DNA of 64,000 nucleotides. Source: Ricinus communis (lineage: Eukaryota; Streptophyta; Magnoliopsida; Malpighiales; Euphorbiaceae). Shown one piece after another: positions 1 to 12,600 of this stretch. The notes beneath the pieces are model-generated. The model was not told the DNA's origin, did not search any database, and saw nothing but the letters and a program-made list of their open reading frames with translations. Positions within the stretch are counted from its first letter, which is position 1. The number at the start of each line of letters is the position of its first letter. The position numbers were made by a program, and so were the translations under genes. Location of the stretch: positions 7,051,283-7,115,282 of the forward strand of contig NC_063258.1 of the NCBI RefSeq assembly GCF_019578655.1, given 5' to 3'.

Positions 1-1734
1 TAAGAGGGGTATATCTTTGAACATGAGAAAACAACACGAAAGAAGTAGTATATTTGTCAATATGAGAAAACAATCCCGTAAGATGGGTATATCTTTCAAC
101 ATGACAAAACAACTCCAAAAAAGGGGTATATCTTTCAACATGAGAAAACAACCCCAAAAAAGTGGTACATTTGTCAATCTAAGAAAATAACCCCGTTAGA
201 GGGGTATATTTGTTAATATTAGAAAATAACCCCGTTAGAGGGGTATATCTTTCAACATGAGAAAACAACCCCAAAAAAGTCTTATATTTATCAATATTAG
301 AAAATAACCCTGTAAGAGGGGTATATCTTTCAACATGAGAAAACAATCCCAAAAAGTGGTATATTTGTCAATATGATTAGAAAATAAACCCATAAGAGAG
401 GTATATCTTTCAACATGAGAAAAACAATTCCAAAAAGTGGTATATTGGTCAATATGAGAAAACAACCCCGTAAGAGGGGTATATATTTCGATATGAGAAA
501 ACAACCCCAAAAAAGTGGTAAATTTATCAATATTAGAAGGAAACCCCGTAAGAGGGGTATATCTTTCCACATGAGAAAACAACCCTAGAAAAATGGAATT
601 TTTATCAATATGAAAAATCAACCCCGTAAGAGGGGTATATTTGTTAATATTAGAAAATAACCCGTAAGAGGGGTATATCATTCAACATGAGAAAACCATC
701 CCAAAAAAGTGGTATATTTGTTAATATAAGAAAACATCCCCGTAAGAGGGGTATATCTTTCAACATGAGAAAATAACCCTAAAAAGTGGTATATTTCCAA
801 TATTCGAAAACAACCCCATAAGAGGGGTATATCTTTCAACATGAGAAAACAACCCCAAAATAGTGGTATATTTGTCAATATTTGAAAACAACCCCGTAAG
901 AGGAGCATATATTTCAACATGAGAAAACATTCCCAAAAAAGTGGTATATTTATCAATATAAAAAAACAACCCCGTAAGAGGAGTATATGATTCAACATGA
1001 CAAAACAATCCGAAAATGTGGTATATTTGTCAATATAAGAAAACAACCCCGAAAGAGGGGTATAATTGTCAATATTAGAAAACAACTCTGCAAGAGTGGT
1101 ATATCTTTCAACATGAGAAAATAATCCCAAAAAAGTGGTATATTTGTCAATATTAGAAAAGAACCACGTAAGAGGAGTATATCTTTCAACATGAGAAAAC
1201 AACCCGAAAAAAGTGCTATATTTGTCAATATGAGAAAACAACCCCATAAGATGGGTATATTTTTCAACATGAGAAAATAATCCCAAAGAAGTGGTATTTT
1301 TGTCAATATGAGAAAACAATCCCAAAAAAGTGGTATATTTGTCAATATAAGAAAACAACCCCGAAAGAGGGGTATAATCGTCAATATTAGAAAACAACTC
1401 CGTAAGAGTGGTATATCTTTCAACATGAGAAAACAATCCCAAAAAAGTGGTATATTTGTCAATATTAGAAAACAACCCGGTAGGAAGAGTATATCTTTAA
1501 ACATGTGAAAACACCCTAAAAAAGTGGTATATTTGTCAATATGAGAAAACAACCCCGCAAGAGGGGTGTATTAATCAACATCAGAAAACAACCCCAAAAA
1601 ATTGGTATATTTATCAATATTAAAAAGCAAACCCGTAAGAGGGGTATATCTTCGACATGAGAAAACAATCCCAAAAGAATGGTATATTTTTCAATATAAG
1701 AAAACAACCACGAAAAAGGGGTATAATTGTCAAT

Positions 1735-2750
1735 ATGAGAAAACCACCCCTTAAGATGTGTGTAACATGAGAAAACAATCCCAAAAAAGTGTTATATTTG
1801 TCAATATTAGAAAACAACCCGGAAAGAGGGGTATATCTTTCAACATGAGAAAACAATCCCATAAAATGGTATATTTGTCAATATTAGAAAACAACCCCGT
1901 AAGACGGGTATACCTTTAAACATGAGAAAACATTCCCAAAAAAGTGGTATGTTTGTCAATATGAGAATACAACTCTGTAAGAGGGGTCTATCTTTCAACA
2001 TGAGAAAACAAACCCAAAAAACTGGTATATTTGACATCCCCGTAAGAAGGGTATATCTTTCGACATGAGAAAACAACTCAAAAAAGGGGTATATCTTTCG
2101 ATATGAGAAAACAACCCCCTAAAAGGGGTATCTCTTTCCACATGAGAAGACAACCCTAAAAAGTGGTATATTTGTTAATATGAGGAAACAACCCCGTAAG
2201 AGGGGTATATCTTTCAACTAGATAAAGCAATCCCAAAAAGTGGTATATTTGTAAATATTAGAAAACAACCCGCAAGAGGGGTATATCTTTCAACATGAGA
2301 AAACAACACGAAAGAAGTGGTATATTTGTCAATATGAGAAAACAACTCCGTAAGAGGGGTATATCTTTCAACATGAGAAAACAACCCCAAAAAGTGGTAT
2401 TTTTGTGAATATGAGAAAACAACCACGTAAGAGGGGTATATTGGTTAATATTAGAATATAGCCCCGTAAGAGGGGTATATTTATTAATATTAGAAAATAA
2501 CCCCGTAAGAGGGGTATATCTTTCAACATGAGAAAACAACCTCAAAAAGTGGTATATTTGTCAATATGAGAAAACAACCCCGTAAGATGGGTATATTTGT
2601 CAATATTAGAAAACAACCCCTAAGTGGGGTATATCTTTCAACATGAGAAAACAACCCCCAAAATGTGGTATTTTTCTCAATATGAGAAAACAATCCCTGT
2701 AAGAGGCGTATATCTTTCAACATGAGAAAACAATGCCAAAAAAGTGTTAT
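1735..2750 (-). repeat. Large internal duplication of array 1, copy 1
   Basis: An ordered run of unusual monomer variants here recurs at 3840-4835. Shared landmarks include aaaaccacc followed by cttaagatgtgtgt, a shortened monomer with tatatttgaca joined directly to ccccgtaag (about 2030), the cacgaaagaagtgg variant (2308), and the taagtggggtatat then aaaatgtggtatttttctc pair (2622-2680). The offset to copy 2 drifts between about 2072 and 2192 bp, because whole monomers were gained or lost after duplication. Confidence 0.75.
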
Positions 2751-3839
2751 ATTTGTCAATATTAGAAAACAACCCGGAAAGATGGGTATATCTTTCAGCA
2801 TGAGAAAACAATCCCAAAAACTGGTATGTTTGTCAATATTAGAAAACAACCCCGTAAGATGGGTATATCTTTCAACATAAGAAAACATTCCTAAAAAAGT
2901 GGTATATTTCTTAATATTAGAAAACAACCCCATAAAAGTGGTAAATTTATCAATATGAGAAATTAACCCCGTAAGAGGAGTGTATCTTTCAACTTGAGAA
3001 AACAATCTCAAAATAGTGGTATATTAGTCAATACGAGAAAACAACCCCATAAGAGGGTATATGTTTCAACATGAGAAAACAGCCCGAAAAAAGTGGTATA
3101 TTTGTCAATATTAGAAAACAACTGGTAAGATGTGTATATCTTTCAATAAGAGAAAACAATCCCAAGAAAGTTGTATATTTTTCAATATGAGAAAACAACC
3201 AAGTAAGAGGTGTATATCTTTTGACATGAGAAAACAACCCCAAAAAGTGGTATATTTGTCACTATGAGAAAACAACCCCGTATGAGGGGTATAACTTTCA
3301 ACATGAGAAAACAACCCCAAAAAGTGGTATATTTGTTAATATTAGAAAACAACCCCATAAAAGTGGTAAATTTGTCAATATGAGAAAACAACCCCATAAG
3401 AGGTATCTTTCAACATGAGAAAACAACTCAAGAAAGTGGTATATTTGTCAATATTAGAAAAAAACCCCATAAGAGGGGTATATTTCTCAATATTAGAAGG
3501 CAACCCCGTAAGAGGGGTATATTTGTTAATATTAGAAAACAACCCCATAAGAGGGGTATATCTTTCAACATGAGAAAACAATCCCAAAATAGTGGTATAT
3601 TTGTCAATAAGAGAAAACAACCCTGTAAGAGTGGTATATCTTTCAACATGAGAAAACAATCCCAAAAATAATGGTATATTTGTCATTATGAGAAAACAAC
3701 CCCGTAAGAGGGTTATATTTGCCATTATGAGAAAATAACCCCGTAAGAGGGGTATATTTGTCAATATTAGAAAACAACCCCGTTAGAAGGGTATATCTTT
3801 CAACATGAGAAAATAAACCCAAAAAAGTGGTATTTTTGT

Positions 3840-4835
3840 CAATATGAGAAAACCACCACTTAAGATGTGTGTATCTTTCAACATGAGAAAACAATCCCAA
3901 AAAAGTGTTATATTTGTCAATATTAGTAAACAACCCCGAAAGAGGGGTTTATCTTTCAACATGAGAAAACAATCCAATAAAATGGTATGTTTGTCAATAT
4001 TAAAAAACGACCCCGTAAGATGGGTATATCTTGCAACATGAGAAAACATTCCCAAAAAAGTGGTATATTTATCAATATTAGAAAGCAAACCCATAAGTGG
4101 GGTATATCTTTCGACATGAGAAAACAATCACAAAAGAGTGGTATATTTATCAATATGAGAAAACAACTCCGTAGGAGGATTATATCTTTCAACTTGAGAA
4201 AACAAACCCAAAAAAGTGGTATATTTGACAACCCCGTAAGAGGGATATATCTTTCGACATGAGAAAACAATCCCAAAGAAGGGGTATATTTGTCGATATG
4301 AGAAAACAACCCCCTAAGAGGGGTATATCTTTTCACATGAGAAGACAACCCCAAAAAAGTGGTATATTTGTTAATATGATAAAACAACCCCGCAAGAGGG
4401 GTATATCTTTCAATATGAGAAAATAACATGAAAGAAGTGGTATATTTGTCAATATGAGAAAACAACTCCGTAAGTGGGGTATATCTTTCAACAAGAGAAA
4501 ACAACCCTAAAAAAGTGGTATATTTGTGAATATGAGAAAACAACCACGTAAGAGGGGTATATTGGTTAATATTAGAAAATAACCCCGTAAGAAGGGTATA
4601 TTTGTTAATATTAGAAAACAACCCCGTAAGAGGGGTATATCTTTCAACATGAGAAAACAACGTCATAAGATGGGTAAATTTGTCAATATTAGAAAACAAC
4701 CCCCTAAGTGGGGTATATCTTTCAACATGAGAAAACAACCCCCAAAATGTGGTATTTTTCTCAATATGAGAAAACAATCCCGTAAGAGGAGTATATGTTT
4801 CAACATGAGAAAACAATCCCAAAAAAGTGGTGTTA
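3840..4835 (-). repeat. Large internal duplication of array 1, copy 2
   Basis: Partner of the block at 1735-2750. It has the same order of landmark variants, including the shortened monomer at about 4220, the atgaaagaagtgg variant at about 4429, and the taagtgggg / aaaatgtggtatttttctc pair at about 4705-4765. Copy 1 has an extra dimer near 2214-2270 that is absent here. Confidence 0.75.
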
Positions 4836-5149
4836 GTCAATATGAGAAAACAACCCCGTAAGAGGGGTATTCCTTTCAACTTGAGAAAATAACACGAAAG
4901 AAGTGGTATATTTGTCAATATTAGAAAATAATCCCGTAAGAGGGGTATATCTTTCAATATGAGAAAACAACGCCGTAAGAGGGATATATCTTTAAACATG
5001 AGAAAACAATACCAAAAAAGTGGTACAATTGTCTATATTAGAAAATAATCCCGTAAGAGGTGTATATCATTCAATATGAGAAAACAATCCCAAAAAAGTG
5101 TTACATTTGTCAATATTAGAAAAAATACCATAAGAGGGGTATATCTTTC

Positions 5150-5420
5150 AACATGAGAAAATAAACCCAAAAAAGTGGTATATTTGTCAATATGAGAAAA
5201 CAACCCCTTAAGATGGGTGCATCTTTCAACATGAGAAACCAATCCCAAAAAAGTATTATATAATTGTCAATATTAGAAAACAACCCCGAAAGAGGGGTGT
5301 ATTTGCCAATATTAGAAAACAACTCTGTAAGAGGGGTATATCTTTCAATATGAGGAAACAACCCCAAAAAAGTGATATGTTTGTCAATATGAGAAAACAA
5401 CCCCGTAAGAGGGGTATATC
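5150..5420 (-). repeat. Second internal duplication of array 1, copy 1
   Basis: Ordered variants (cccttaagatgggtg, then a 'gttatat/attatat' monomer, then ccccgaaagagggg, then a repeated ttgtcaatattag / ttgccaatattag monomer and an aactctgtaagagg monomer) recur in the same order at 6170-6440, about 1.03 kb away. Confidence 0.65.
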
Positions 5421-6169
5421 TTTCGACATGAGAAAACAATCCCAAAAAAATGGTATATTTGTCAATATGAGAAAACAACCCTGTAAGAGAGGTATATCTT
5501 TGAACATGAGAATTCAACCGCAATAAAGTGGTATATTTGTCAATATGAAAAAATAATCCCGTAAGATGTGTATATCTTTGAACATGAGAAAACAATCCCA
5601 AAAAAAGTGGTATATTTGTTAATATTAGAAAACAGCCCCGTAAGAGGGGTATATCTTTTAACATTTTAAAACAACAGAAAAGAAGTGGTACATTTGTCAA
5701 TATGAGAAAACAACCCCGCAAGAGGGGTATATCTTTCAATATAGGAAAACTACCCAAAAACAGTGGTATTTTTGTCAATATGAGAAACACAATCCCGTAA
5801 GAGAGGTAAATTTGTTAATATTAGAAAACAACCCCGTAAGAGGAGTATATCTTTCAATCGAGAAAACAACCCCAAAAAAGTGGTATATTTGTCAATATTA
5901 GAAAATAACCCTGTAAGAGGGGTACATCTTTCAACATGAGAAAACGAACCCGCAAGAGGGGTATATCTTTCAACATGAGAGAACAACACGAAAGAAGTGG
6001 TATATTTGTCAATATGAAAAAACAACCCCGTAAGAGGGGTATATCTTTCAATATGAGAAAACAACCCCAAAAAGGTGGTATTTTTGTCAATATGAGAAAA
6101 CAACCCCGTAAGAGGGGTTTATTTGTTAATATTAGAAACAACCCCCTAAGGGGGTATATCTTTCAACAT

Positions 6170-6440
6170 GAGAAAACAAACCCAAAAAAGTTGTATATTT
6201 GTCAATATGAGAAAGCAACCCCTTAAGATGGGTGTATCTTTCAACATGAGAAAACAATCCTAAAAGAGTGTTATATTTGTCAATATTAGAAAACAACCCC
6301 GAAAGAGGGGTATATTTGTCAATATTAGAAAACAGCTCCGTTAGAGGGGTATATCTTTCAACATGAGAAAAGAACCCTAAAAAAGTGGTATATTTGTCAA
6401 TATGAGAAAACAACCCCATAAGAGGAGTATGTCTTTCGAC
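6170..6440 (-). repeat. Second internal duplication of array 1, copy 2
   Basis: Partner of 5150-5420 with the same order of variant monomers. It ends about 120 bp before the orientation switch. Confidence 0.65.
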
Positions 6441-6540
6441 ATGAGAAAACAATCCCAAAAAACTGGTATATTTGTCAATATGAGGAAACAACCCTGTAAG
6501 AGGGGTATATCTTTCAACATGAGAAGACAACCCCGAAAAA

Positions 6541-6600
6541 GTGGTATTTTTGTCAATATGTAAAATTAACCCATTTAAGGGGCTGTTTTATCATACTCAC
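6541..6600. other. Satellite orientation switch (head-to-head junction)
   Basis: Up to 6560 the monomers read on the minus strand (the last one is gtggtatttttgtcaatatg). From 6561 they read on the plus strand (taaaattaacccatttaagg, a monomer type typical of array 2). Both boundary monomers are truncated in their middles, so the breakpoint is not at a monomer edge. There is no transposon and no extra DNA at the join. Monomer 5' ends point towards each other across the junction. Confidence 0.9.
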
Positions 6601-9600
6601 AAATATACCACAATTACGTGGTTATTTTCCCCGATTTATAAATATCCCCGTATTATAGGGTTATTATCTTATATTAAAAAATTTACCCCTTCCACGAGGC
6701 TGTTTTCTCGTATTAAAAAATTTACCACTTCCACGAGGTTGTTTTCTCAGACTCGCAATGACAATACTTTTACAAGGTTATTTTCTTAGATTCATAAATA
6801 TATATATTTTACGGGGTTATTTTCTTATATTGATAAATACACCACTTCTACGAGGTCGTTTTCTCATATTAAATTATTAGCACTATTATTGGGTCGTTTC
6901 TCAAATTCATAAATATACATGTTTTATGGGGTTATTTTCTTATATCGATAAATATACCCCTTTTACGTGGTTATTTTCTTATATTATAAAATTAACCCAT
7001 TTAAGAGGTGGTTTTCTCATAATCACAAATACCAAAATTATGGGGTTATTTTCACCGATTGATAAATATCCCCGTATTACGAGGTTGTTTTCTCATATTA
7101 AAAAATTTACTCCCTCTACGAGGCCGTTTTCTCAAACTCTTAATTACACTATTTTTATGGGGTTATTTTCTCAAATTCATAAATATACACGCTTTACGGA
7201 GCTATTTTTTTATATTGACAAATATATCCATTTTACGGGGTTGTTTTTTCATATTATAAAATTAACCCATTTAAGGGGTTATTTTCTCATACTCACAAAT
7301 ATACCGCAATTATGAGGTTATTTTCTCATATTCTTAAATATCACAGTATTACGGGATTATTTTCACATATTAAAAAATATACCCCTTCTATGAGGATGTT
7401 TTCTCGTATTAAAAAATGTACCCGTTCTACGAGACTGTTTTCTTAGATTCGCAATTACACTACTTTTACAGGGTTGTTTGCTCAGATTCATAAATATACA
7501 TGTTTTATGGGGATATTTTCTTATATTGATAAATATACTACTTTTACGGGGTTATTTTCTCATATTACATTATTAGCACTATTCTGGGGTTGTGTTCTCA
7601 AATTCATAAATAAACACGTTTTACGGGATTATTTTCTTATATTGACAAATATACCTCTTTTACGGGGTTGTTTTTTTCATATTATAACATTAACCCATTT
7701 AAGGGGTTGTTTTCTCATACTCACAAATATACCAAAATTACGATGTTATTTTCACCAATTGATAAATATCCCCATATTACGGGGTTGTTTTCTCATATTA
7801 AAAAATATACCACATCTACGATGCTGTTTTCTCATATTAAAAAATTTACCACTTCTGCGAGGCTATTTTCTCAAACTCGCAATTACACTTCTTTTGCGGA
7901 GATGTTTTCTTATATTGATAAATATACCACTTTTACGAGGTTATTTTCTTATCTTGTGAAATATAACTCTTTTACGGGATTCTTTTCTCATATTAAATTA
8001 TTAAGCCTATTATGGAGTTGATCTCTCAAATTCATAAATATACACGTTTTACGGAGTTATTTTCTTATATTGACAAATATACCCCTTTTACGGGGTTGTT
8101 TTCTCATATTATAAAATTAACCTATTTAAGGGATTGTTTTCTCATACTCACAAATATACCACAATTACGAGGTTATTTCCCCATATTCATAAATATCCCC
8201 GTATTACGGAATTATTTTCACATTTTAAAAAATTTACCCCTTCTACATTACTTTTACGGGGTTATTTTGTCTGATTGATAAATATCCCCGTATTACGAAT
8301 TTGTTTTCTCGTAGTAAAAAATTTACCCCTTCTTTGAGGCTATTTTCTTAGACTCGCAATTACACTACTTTTACGGGGTTGTTTTCTCAAATTCATAAAT
8401 ATACAAGTTTTACTAGTTTATTTTTTTATATTAATAAATATACCACTTTTATGGGGTCATTTTCTCATACTAATTTACTAGCACTATTATGGTGTTGTTT
8501 TCTCAAATTCATAAATATAAACGTTTTATGAGCTTATTTTCCTATATTGACAAATATACCACTTTACGGGGTTGTTTTCTCATATTATAAAATTAACCCA
8601 TTTAAGGGGTTGTTCTCGCATTCTCACAAATATACCAAAATTACGGGTTTTTCTCCGATTGATAAATATCCCCGTATTATGGAGTTATTTTCTAATATTA
8701 AGAAATTTACCACTTCTACGAGGCGGTTTTCTCGGACTCGCAATTACACTTTTTACGGGGTTGTTTTCTCATATTCATAAATATACACATTTTATGTGGT
8801 TATTTTCTTAATATACCACTTTACGTGGTCATTTTCTCATTCTAAATTATTAGCACTATTATAGTGTTGTTTTCTCAAATTCATAAATATACACTTTTTA
8901 TGGGGTTATTTTCTTATACTACAAATATACCCCTTTTATGGGGTTAGTTTCTCATATTATAAAATTAACCGATTTAAGGGCTTTATTTGTCATACTCACA
9001 AATATACCATAATTATGAGGTAATTTCCTCAGATTCATAAATATCCCCGTATTACGGGGTTGTCTTCACATATTAAAAAATTTACCCCTTCTACGAGTCT
9101 GTTTTCTCAGTCTCGTAATTACACTACTTTTACGGGGTTGCTTTCTCAAATTCATAAATATACAAGTTTTACAGGGTTATTTTCTTATATTGATAAATAT
9201 ATCACTTTTACGGGGTCATTTTCTCATACTAATTTATTAGCACTATTATAGTGTTGTTTTCTTAGACTCGCAATTACATTACTCTTACGGGGTTGTTTTC
9301 TCATATTCATAAATATACACGTTTTACGGGTTATTTTCTTATATTGACAAATATACCCCTTTAACGGGGTTATTTTCTCATATTATAAAATTAACCCATT
9401 TAAGGGGTTGTTTTCTCATACTCACAAATATACCACAATTACGGGGTTATTTCTACAGTTTGATAACAATCTCTGTATTACGGGATTGTTTTCACATTTA
9501 AAAAATTTACTCCTTCTATAAGGCTATTTTCGCATGCTAAAAAATTTACCCGTACTATGAGGCTGTTTTCTTAGACTCAATTACACTACTTTTGCAGGGT

Positions 9601-12600
9601 TATTTTCTCAGATTCATAAGTATACATGTTTAACGGGGTTATTTTCTTATATTGATAAATATACCACTTTTATGAGTCATTTTCTCATACTAAATTATTA
9701 GCACTATTATGGTGTTGTTCTCTTAAATTCATAAATATACACGTTTTATGAGTTATTATCTTATATTGACAAATATACCCCTTTTAGTGGGTTGTTTTCT
9801 CATATTATAAAATTAATCCATTTAAGGGGTTGTTTTCTCATACTCACAAATATACTAAAATTACTGGGTTATTTTCTCCAATTGATACATATCCTCGTAT
9901 TACGGGGTTATTTTCTAATATTTATAAATATACCCACGTGACGGGGTTGTTTTCTTATATTAAAAAATTTACCCCTTCTACGAAGCTATTTTTTTCAGAC
10001 TCAGAATTACACTACTTTGACAGGTTGTTCTCTAAGATTTATAAATATACCACTTTTACGAGGTCGTTTTCTCATATTAAATTATTAGCACTATTCTCGG
10101 GTTGTTTTCTCAAATTCATAAATATAAACATTTTTATGGGGTTATTTTCTTATTTGGACAAATGTACTCCTTTTACGGCGTTGTTTTCTCATACTCACAA
10201 GTATACCAAAATTATGGGGTTATTTTCTCTGATTGATAAATATCCTCGTATTACGAGTTTTTTTCTCATAATAAAAAATTTACCCCTTCTACGAGGATAT
10301 TTTCTCAGACTCGCAATTACACTACTTTTACGGGATTGTTTTCTCAAACTCATAAATATACACGTTTTAGGGGGTTATTTTCTTATATTGATAAATATAC
10401 TGCTTTTACGGGGTTGTTTTCTCATATTATAAAAAATTAACCCATTTAAGGGGTTGTTTTCTCATACTCACAAATATACTAAAAGTACGGTGTTATTTTT
10501 TCCGATTGATAAACATCCTCGTATTACGCGATTGTTTTCACATATTAAAAAAGTAACCCCTTCTACGGGGTTGTATGCTCAGATTCGCAATTATACTATT
10601 TTTACGGGGTTATTTTCTCAGATTTATAAATATACAAGTTTTATGCAGTTATTTTCTTATATTGATAAATATACCACTTTTACGAGGTTATTTTCTTATA
10701 TTCACAAATATACCCCTTTTACGGGTTTATTTTATCATATGATAAAATTAACCAATTTAAGGGTCGTTTTCACATACTCACAAATATACCGAAATTATAG
10801 TGTTATTTTCTCTTATTGGTAAATATCCCTGTATTATGGGCTTGTTTTCTAATATTTATAAATATACCACACTTACAGAGTTTTTTCTCATATTAAAAAT
10901 TTTACCCTTCTATGATGCTGTTTTCTGAGACTCGCAATTAGACTACTTTTACGGAGTTGTTTTCTCAGATTGATAAATATGTACATGTTTTTTACGGGAT
11001 TATTTTCTTATATTGAGAAATATACCACTTTTACGGGGTCGTTTTCTCATAGTAAATTATTAATACTATTATGGGGTTGTTATCTCAAATTTATAAATGT
11101 ACACGTTTTACAGGATTATTTTTTATATTGACAAATATACCCCTTTTACGAGGTTGTTTTCCCATATTATAAAATTAACCTATTTAAGTAGTATTACAAA
11201 TTAACCTATTGATAAATATCTCCGTATTACGGGATTTTTCTAATATTTATAAATATACCCCTCTTACGGGGTTATTTTCTCATATTAAGAAATTTATCCC
11301 TTCTACGAGGCTGTTTTGAAGCTCGCAATTACACTACTTTTACGGAGTTGTTTTGTCAGATTCATAAATATACACGTTTCTTACGAGGTTATTTTCTTAT
11401 ATTAAGCAACATACTACTTTTACAGGCCCATTTTCTCATATTAAATTATTAGCACTATTATGGGGTTGTTTTCTCAAATTCATAAAAATATATATATTTT
11501 ACGGGGTTATTTTCTTATATTGACAAATATATCCCTTTTACAGGGTTGTTTTCTCATATTTTAAATTAACCTATTTAAAGGGGTTGTTTTCTCAGATTCA
11601 TAAATATCCCCGTATTACGGGGTTGTATTCTCAGATTCATAAATATCCCCGTATTATGGGGTTGTTTTCACATAGTGAAAAATCTACTCCTTCTACGAGG
11701 TTGCTTTCTTATACTCGTAATTACACTACTTTTATGGAGTTATTTTCTCAGATTCATAAATATATACGTTTTTCGGGGTTATTTTCTTATATTGATAAAT
11801 ATACCATTTTTACGGCGTTATTTTCTCATATTATAAAACTAACCCATTTAAGAGTTGTTTTCTCATACTCACAAATATACCAAAATTACGGGACTATTTT
11901 TTGCGATTGATGAATATCCCTGTATTACGGGGTTGTTTCCTCATATTAAAAAATTTACCTCTTCTACAAAGTTGTTTTCTCATACTTGTAATTACACTAC
12001 TTTTACGGGATTATTTTTTCATATTCATAAATATACAAGTTTTACGGAGTTATTTTCTTATATTGATAAATATACCACTTTTACGGGGTCATTTTCTCAT
12101 ACTAAATTATTAGCACTATTATGGTGTTATTTTCTCAAATTCATAAATATACACGTTTTACGAGGTTATTTTCTTATATTGATAAATATACCTCTTTTAC
12201 GGGGTTGTTTTATCACATTATAAAATTAACCCATTTAAAGGGTTGTTTTCTCATACTCACAAATATACTAAAAATAAGAGGTTATTTTCTCCGATTGATA
12301 AGTATCCCTATATTACGGGGCTGTTTTATAATATTTATAAATGTACCCCTCTTACGAGGTTGTTTCCTCATATTAAAAATATTACCGCTTCTACGAAGCT
12401 ATTTTCTGAGACTCGCAATTGCACTACTTTTACGGAGTTGTTTTCTCAGATTCATAGATATACACGATTTGCGAGGTTATTTTCTTATATTGATAAATAT
12501 ACCACTTTTACGGAGTTGTTTTCTCATATTAAATTATTAGCATTAACATGCGTTTGTTTTCTCAAATTCATAAATATGTACGTTTTTCAGGGTTATTTTC

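Larger units (their letters stand above)
1..6560 (-). repeat. Satellite array 1: ~39-bp monomers, mainly dimeric, minus orientation
   Basis: The whole block is a tandem repeat with about 39-bp spacing. Read on the minus strand each monomer opens with GGGGTTGTTTTCTCAT. Two core types dominate and often alternate: one contains GAAAGATATACCCC (plus-strand view: ggggtatatctttc), the other GACAAATATACCAC (plus-strand view: gtggtatatttgtc). Together they make about 78-bp dimers, with frequent single-monomer gains and losses. Monomers differ by many substitutions and 1-2-bp indels, so the array is not freshly homogenised. No transposon insertion was seen here. Long minus-strand ORFs across the block, up to 347 codons at 3956-4999, are the 13-codon repeat read through and are not called as genes. 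Confidence 0.95.

Noticed and set aside
235..6530. Minus-strand ORFs of 60-347 codons in array 1 as protein genes
   Set aside because: They are the 13-codon period of a 39-bp satellite. Two frames are open over the same DNA, the frame slips between monomers, and there are no gene-like flanks.
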